A DNA stretch of 64,000 bases from Ampelocalamus luodianensis (lineage: Eukaryota > Streptophyta > Magnoliopsida > Poales > Poaceae). Within the stretch, counting starts at the first letter, position 1. Each line of letters begins with the position of its first letter. A program made the translations under genes and the position numbers. The notes beneath the pieces were generated by a model. The model did not search any database, had not been told where the DNA came from, and saw nothing but the letters and a program-made list of their open reading frames with translations. Shown one piece after another: positions 60,867-64,000 of the stretch. Location: assembly GCA_036346255.1 (NCBI GenBank), contig CM070629.1:4655001-4719000 (forward strand), written 5' to 3'.

Positions 60867-61640
60867 CCTTACTGAAATAGTTAAGTCGCTGCATTCGACC
60901 ACGGCCACGTGGTTGTAGCTCCATTCGACTACGGCCAACGTGGTCGTAAACGACCTGAATAGTATAGTGCCCGTGCTAGCATCACGTTTCATTTCGGGAT
61001 GCACATGAAAACAACCAAACGACGACATTTTTTCATAGTTTAAGTCTCATGCAATTGTATATGACCATGTATATAATCCGGAAAATACTCATGCATAACA
61101 AGGCATAATAAAGTCATGTCTCGCATACTACAAATAATAGTATAGTAATCGCTGCTAATTAACCTCACAGTCACATGAGGTCTGGGCTTGGTGGCGGCGA
61201 AATAATGATTCTAAAGCAGAAGCAATATGAATTCACAAGACACAAAAGAATCCTCCAAAATGATGCGCTGTGAGAGTCATTGTGGCCCTATCTCTTCTGG
61301 AAGTTGCAAGCTCATCCAACCGGTACATCACTTACAGCCTTGCAAAGTCTATGACCATCAAGGCAGAGGTTTCGTCCTTCGATGTGAATAGGAATTTCTG
61401 GGAAAAGGAAAAACAAATATATAATCATTGCAAAAGAATTGCATTGCATCTGCGACTAAACAGAGTGCTTTGGATAATCAATCCGAAAATTAACGAAACA
61501 ACAATAAAAGACATGTCGTATACAAGTGAATGTCTTGTTTTCAGTTGAGCGCATATTAATAAGCCTCGTGTTGATAATAATAACGAAATACAATAAAATT
61601 TATTAATATAAATCGCTAATCAGTATGATAACAAACCTAC
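60867..61640. other. Flank of the Helitron with duplicated short segments
   Basis: Contains degenerate repeats of CATTCGACYACGGCC (60893-60950), the inverted 32-base copy at 61145-61176, and one copy of a 52-bp direct repeat (61296-61347; the other is 62057-62108). No intact gene. Confidence 0.5.
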
Positions 61641-61882
61641 GTCCGGTTTGAGATCTCGATGAACAACACCTTCAAGATGGCAAAATGATACAACACTAAA
61701 AATTTGCACCATAACAACCTTTGCATCCTCTTTAGAATACTTTCCACCTCTACAAAGCAAGAAAGTCAGTTATCATTAAAACCCCAACAGAATTATCATT
61801 AGAATTGTTCCAAACACTGATTATGGCTCTATAAGTACCTCGCCAGTATCCTATCCAGTAGTTCACTTCCTTTACATACTCA
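61641..61882 (-). pseudogene. CDPK-related kinase (CRK) gene fragment, two exons
   Basis: On the minus strand an exon at about 61882-61839 encodes VCKGSELLDRILAR, with donor GTACTT. A second exon at 61749-61641 encodes GGKYSKEDAKVVMVQIFSVV and SFCHLEGVVHRDLKP, with acceptor TAG and a GT donor. The phases join correctly (Ala-Arg-Gly-Gly). The HRDLKP catalytic loop and the GGELLDRILA-like hinge/alpha-D segment are those of plant CDPK/CRK serine/threonine kinases. The preceding glycine loop and the following DFG and EF-hand or C-terminal parts are not found nearby, so this is a fragment, probably captured by the adjacent Helitron or by another rearrangement. A partial real gene with very long introns is less likely. 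Confidence 0.75.
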
Positions 61883-62660
61883 AAGCAGAAAGACACAAAT
61901 ACAATAAGCTAAATATAATCATGATGGAAGTTGCAGTAAGCACCATTATATATGTAACCTAAATTCTTAAATAGTTCAACAATTGATCGATCATAGATGA
62001 GCTCTGATCTTGATAAGCTGGCATCCATAATAAAATGACAATCTGCATTATCAAGATCTGGAAGTTGCAAGCTCATCCAACCGGTACATCACTTACAGCC
62101 TTGCAAAGCCTTTCTAACTAATCCATATGGCTCAAAGTATAGCCCTTATGAACTGGCAAGTCGATGGCAGAAGCTATCAAGTCTCCATGATGCTTTGGCT
62201 TGAAGTTACTCGGGCAAGCAATCAATGCAGCAAGAACGGTCTGAATCAATGCAGCAAGTTAAACGATCCGAATCACCTCCGACCATGCCCAAAATGGTTG
62301 TAAACTCGTTTCGGCTTCCGACTCCCGCGAACAGTCGTAATGACTTCCGACTCCTTCCTCTCCTCCGCGGGTTGGCGGGCTATTTTTTGAAGTGTAGAGG
62401 GCGGGAGCGCGGGCTGGCGCGGGGCATGCGAGCAGCTCGATCGACTCCTCGACTCCTCGCATCATGGCTGCAAAAGGCTCCTCGACTCCATATACCGGTG
62501 CCACCTAGAAACCCTTCGGGTCCTTCGTTTCATAAACCACCGCCCTCCCTCGCCGCCAATATCAACGCGTGCATCAACTCCCCTCCCTCAGCGCAACAAG
62601 AAGTGGACTGCTGCTCGCCGTCGCCGTGGAGGACTGCTTGGGGAGACGACTCCATTGCGG
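61883..62660. other. Segment between kinase fragment and the right-edge gene
   Basis: Contains the second copy of the 52-bp direct repeat (62057-62108), then becomes GC-rich from about 62380, probably as promoter and 5' UTR of the gene starting at 62661. Confidence 0.4.
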
Positions 62661-64000
62661 ATGAGCCGAGCGGCACCGAAGGAGAACGCCGGGGTCCAGG
62701 GCGACGCCATTGAGGTCGCCGAGGCTAACGCAAGCAACGAGGTAGGTCGACCTCGGGCTCGTGTAGGACAAAACTCGAGAAGGACTGAGGGAGTACCTGC
62801 GGGCTGCGGCGGCCGGATCCGGGTCGAGGAGGGGTGGCGCCAGCAGGGGAGAGGAGGGGCGCCGGGGGGGGAGGAGAGGCGGCGGGGGAGGAGGCGCGGG
62901 AGACGAGAGGCGGCGGCGGGGGCCGGGGGGCGAGGGGCGGCTGCGGGGGGCGAGGAGGGGGACGGGGGGACGACGAGGAGGGGCGGGGGGCGGCGAGGAG
63001 GGGTGGGGGGCCAGGAGGGACGATGACGCCAGCGGAGGCGGGTAGGGGAGAGGAGGGAGGGGGCCTGGCGTGGAGAGGTGGAGTGGGGGATTTTGAGAGG
63101 AGAGGCGGGAGGCGGTGTGCGGGAATTGGGGAGGGTAAAAAAATCTTGTTCCTTTCATTTGTTAATTTTGTATCAGAAATTTGTGTTAGCAATCTAATTG
63201 TTTGGTTAACGTAGGGAATTGAATGAACATCTTTTCTATTCTATATACATTTTCTTCCTCTGATGTTGTTTGCAATGCTGGAAGGACATAGATGGGGACA
63301 TAGATGGGGACGAAGGAAGCGTCAGTGTTGTTTCCAATGCTGGAAAGCCTTTGCTCCATGTTATGTCAGGCACCTATACTCTCAATTCAGTTGTTCAAGT
63401 GTCAGCTGGAACAGATGACAGCCAACAACTGGGTATGCACTCTAATCATCATTGCAGATTCATAATTTGGTCTATAAAATTATAATTATGTTTTGCTCAT
63501 CTCGATACAGATCAATTGAAAAAGGATATAGAGAGTGAGGCAGGAATGGTACCTGTTGGCAATGCTCAGATAGTTACCGAGGAGAAGCAATCAGCCTATA
63601 ACGAACATGATGAGTTGAAAACATTGATTCGGATATCACAGCATAACAAACTTATGAAGTCGAACCTTGCTAAAGTTGTGCCCCAAGGTAAATAATTAGA
63701 TTTTTTTTATTATTGCGCTCCTTTTGATTCGCAATGATATCATTAACTTTTGTAAAATAACATTATACGTTCTAGATTACATGTGCACCACAGACGATCT
63801 TGAGATTATTGAATACATGAAAGCGTCACCGGAAAAGAAAGTTCTCGTCAACATTGACGATGCATGGGTAAACAGGGATGATATGGGGTGTCTTTTGCAG
63901 GATGGCATATTTGTGAATGGCGCTGTAAGTATAGATTTTATTTATATCTTTGTATACAGAAAAGTATATATATATTCACTAATTGCGTTTTATACAGAAA
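62661..64000 (+). CDS. Partial multi-exon gene of uncertain function, possibly Ulp1-like (runs off the window)
   Basis: I propose exons 62661-62741, 63285-63432, 63511-63687 and 63776-63924, all with GT-AG borders and matching phases. They begin MSRAAPKENAGVQGD and end KVLVNIDDAWVNRDDMGCLL then QDGIFVNGA, before GTAAGT at 63925. The exon at 63511 encodes a charged, helix-prone stretch. The last exon resembles the segment that introduces the peptidase domain in grass Ulp1-like (C48) proteins, many of which are transposon-borne, but the catalytic His-Asp-Cys residues would lie beyond the edge. The second-exon acceptor is the least certain. The neighbourhood is full of mobile DNA, which fits a transposon-related gene, though consistent splicing suggests it is not yet decayed. 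Confidence 0.45.
62742..63284 (+). other. First intron of the right-edge gene, with a long G-rich tract
   Basis: At 62820-63125 the plus strand is strongly purine/G-rich, with many runs of three or more G (GGGGGGGG near 62864). The tract can form multiple G-quadruplexes and has strong GC skew. The long antisense Pro-rich frames here are compositional shadows. Confidence 0.6.

Noticed and set aside
62574..63192. Long Pro/Ser-rich minus-strand frames
   Set aside because: They lie opposite the G-rich intron tract and reflect composition only.

Overview
This is plant nuclear DNA, almost certainly from a grass (Poaceae). The genes have introns and GC-rich coding exons. The GH3 protein looks like an orthologue of rice GH3-8. 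The repeats are a grass mixture: Stowaway and Tourist MITEs, hAT/Ds-like MITEs, MULEs, tRNA-derived SINEs, an L1-type LINE, a Ty3/gypsy chromovirus, a Helitron and a LARD-like giant-LTR element. I cannot name the species.

Five host genes are well supported. In order they are: a WPP-domain MAF1 protein (minus, 8998-9486); a CLE signalling-peptide precursor (plus, 16008-16250); a four-exon SWIM-domain SWS1/ZSWIM7-type recombination protein (plus, 16794-29732); a single C2H2 (QALGGH) zinc-finger repressor with EAR motifs (minus, 31838-32485); and a two-exon GH3 auxin-amido synthetase (plus, 44546-46511). A sixth, partial gene enters at the right edge (plus, from 62661) and may be a Ulp1-like or transposon-derived gene.

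Layout. 1-1.7 kb: one 800-bp LTR copy and a SINE. 1.7-4.3 kb: a MULE-like element carrying a plant-mobile-domain fragment. 4.3-8.5 kb: intergenic DNA with tandem and inverted repeats and a 5'-truncated LINE. 9-9.5 kb: MAF1. 10.6-15.6 kb: Tourist-like MITE, a 2.1-kb fold-back MULE with arms of about 1 kb, a SINE and a fold-back MITE. 16-29.7 kb: the CLE gene, then SWS1, whose last intron is 12.3 kb long because an 11.6-kb antisense LARD-like retrotransposon sits in it. 31.8-32.5 kb: zinc-finger gene. 34.3-38.5 kb: decayed gypsy chromovirus with a hAT fragment inside its reverse transcriptase. 39-42.7 kb: Ds-like MITEs and satellites. 44.2-46.5 kb: GH3 gene and promoter. 47.4-52.1 kb: solo LTR inside a Ds-like element, a GC-rich retroelement-like block and a Stowaway MITE. 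52.8-60.8 kb: degenerate Helitron with a duplicated 0.7-kb segment. 61-64 kb: antisense CDPK-related kinase fragment, then the partial gene with a very G-rich first intron.

The host genes do not form a pathway. They cover nuclear-envelope targeting, peptide signalling, homologous recombination, transcriptional repression and auxin homeostasis. The most notable observations are the SWIM motif split by a giant intron, the fold-back MULE that could make a 1-kb hairpin RNA, the CLE gene, and a recurring CG versus CTG difference between near-identical repeats that may be an assembly or base-calling artefact.
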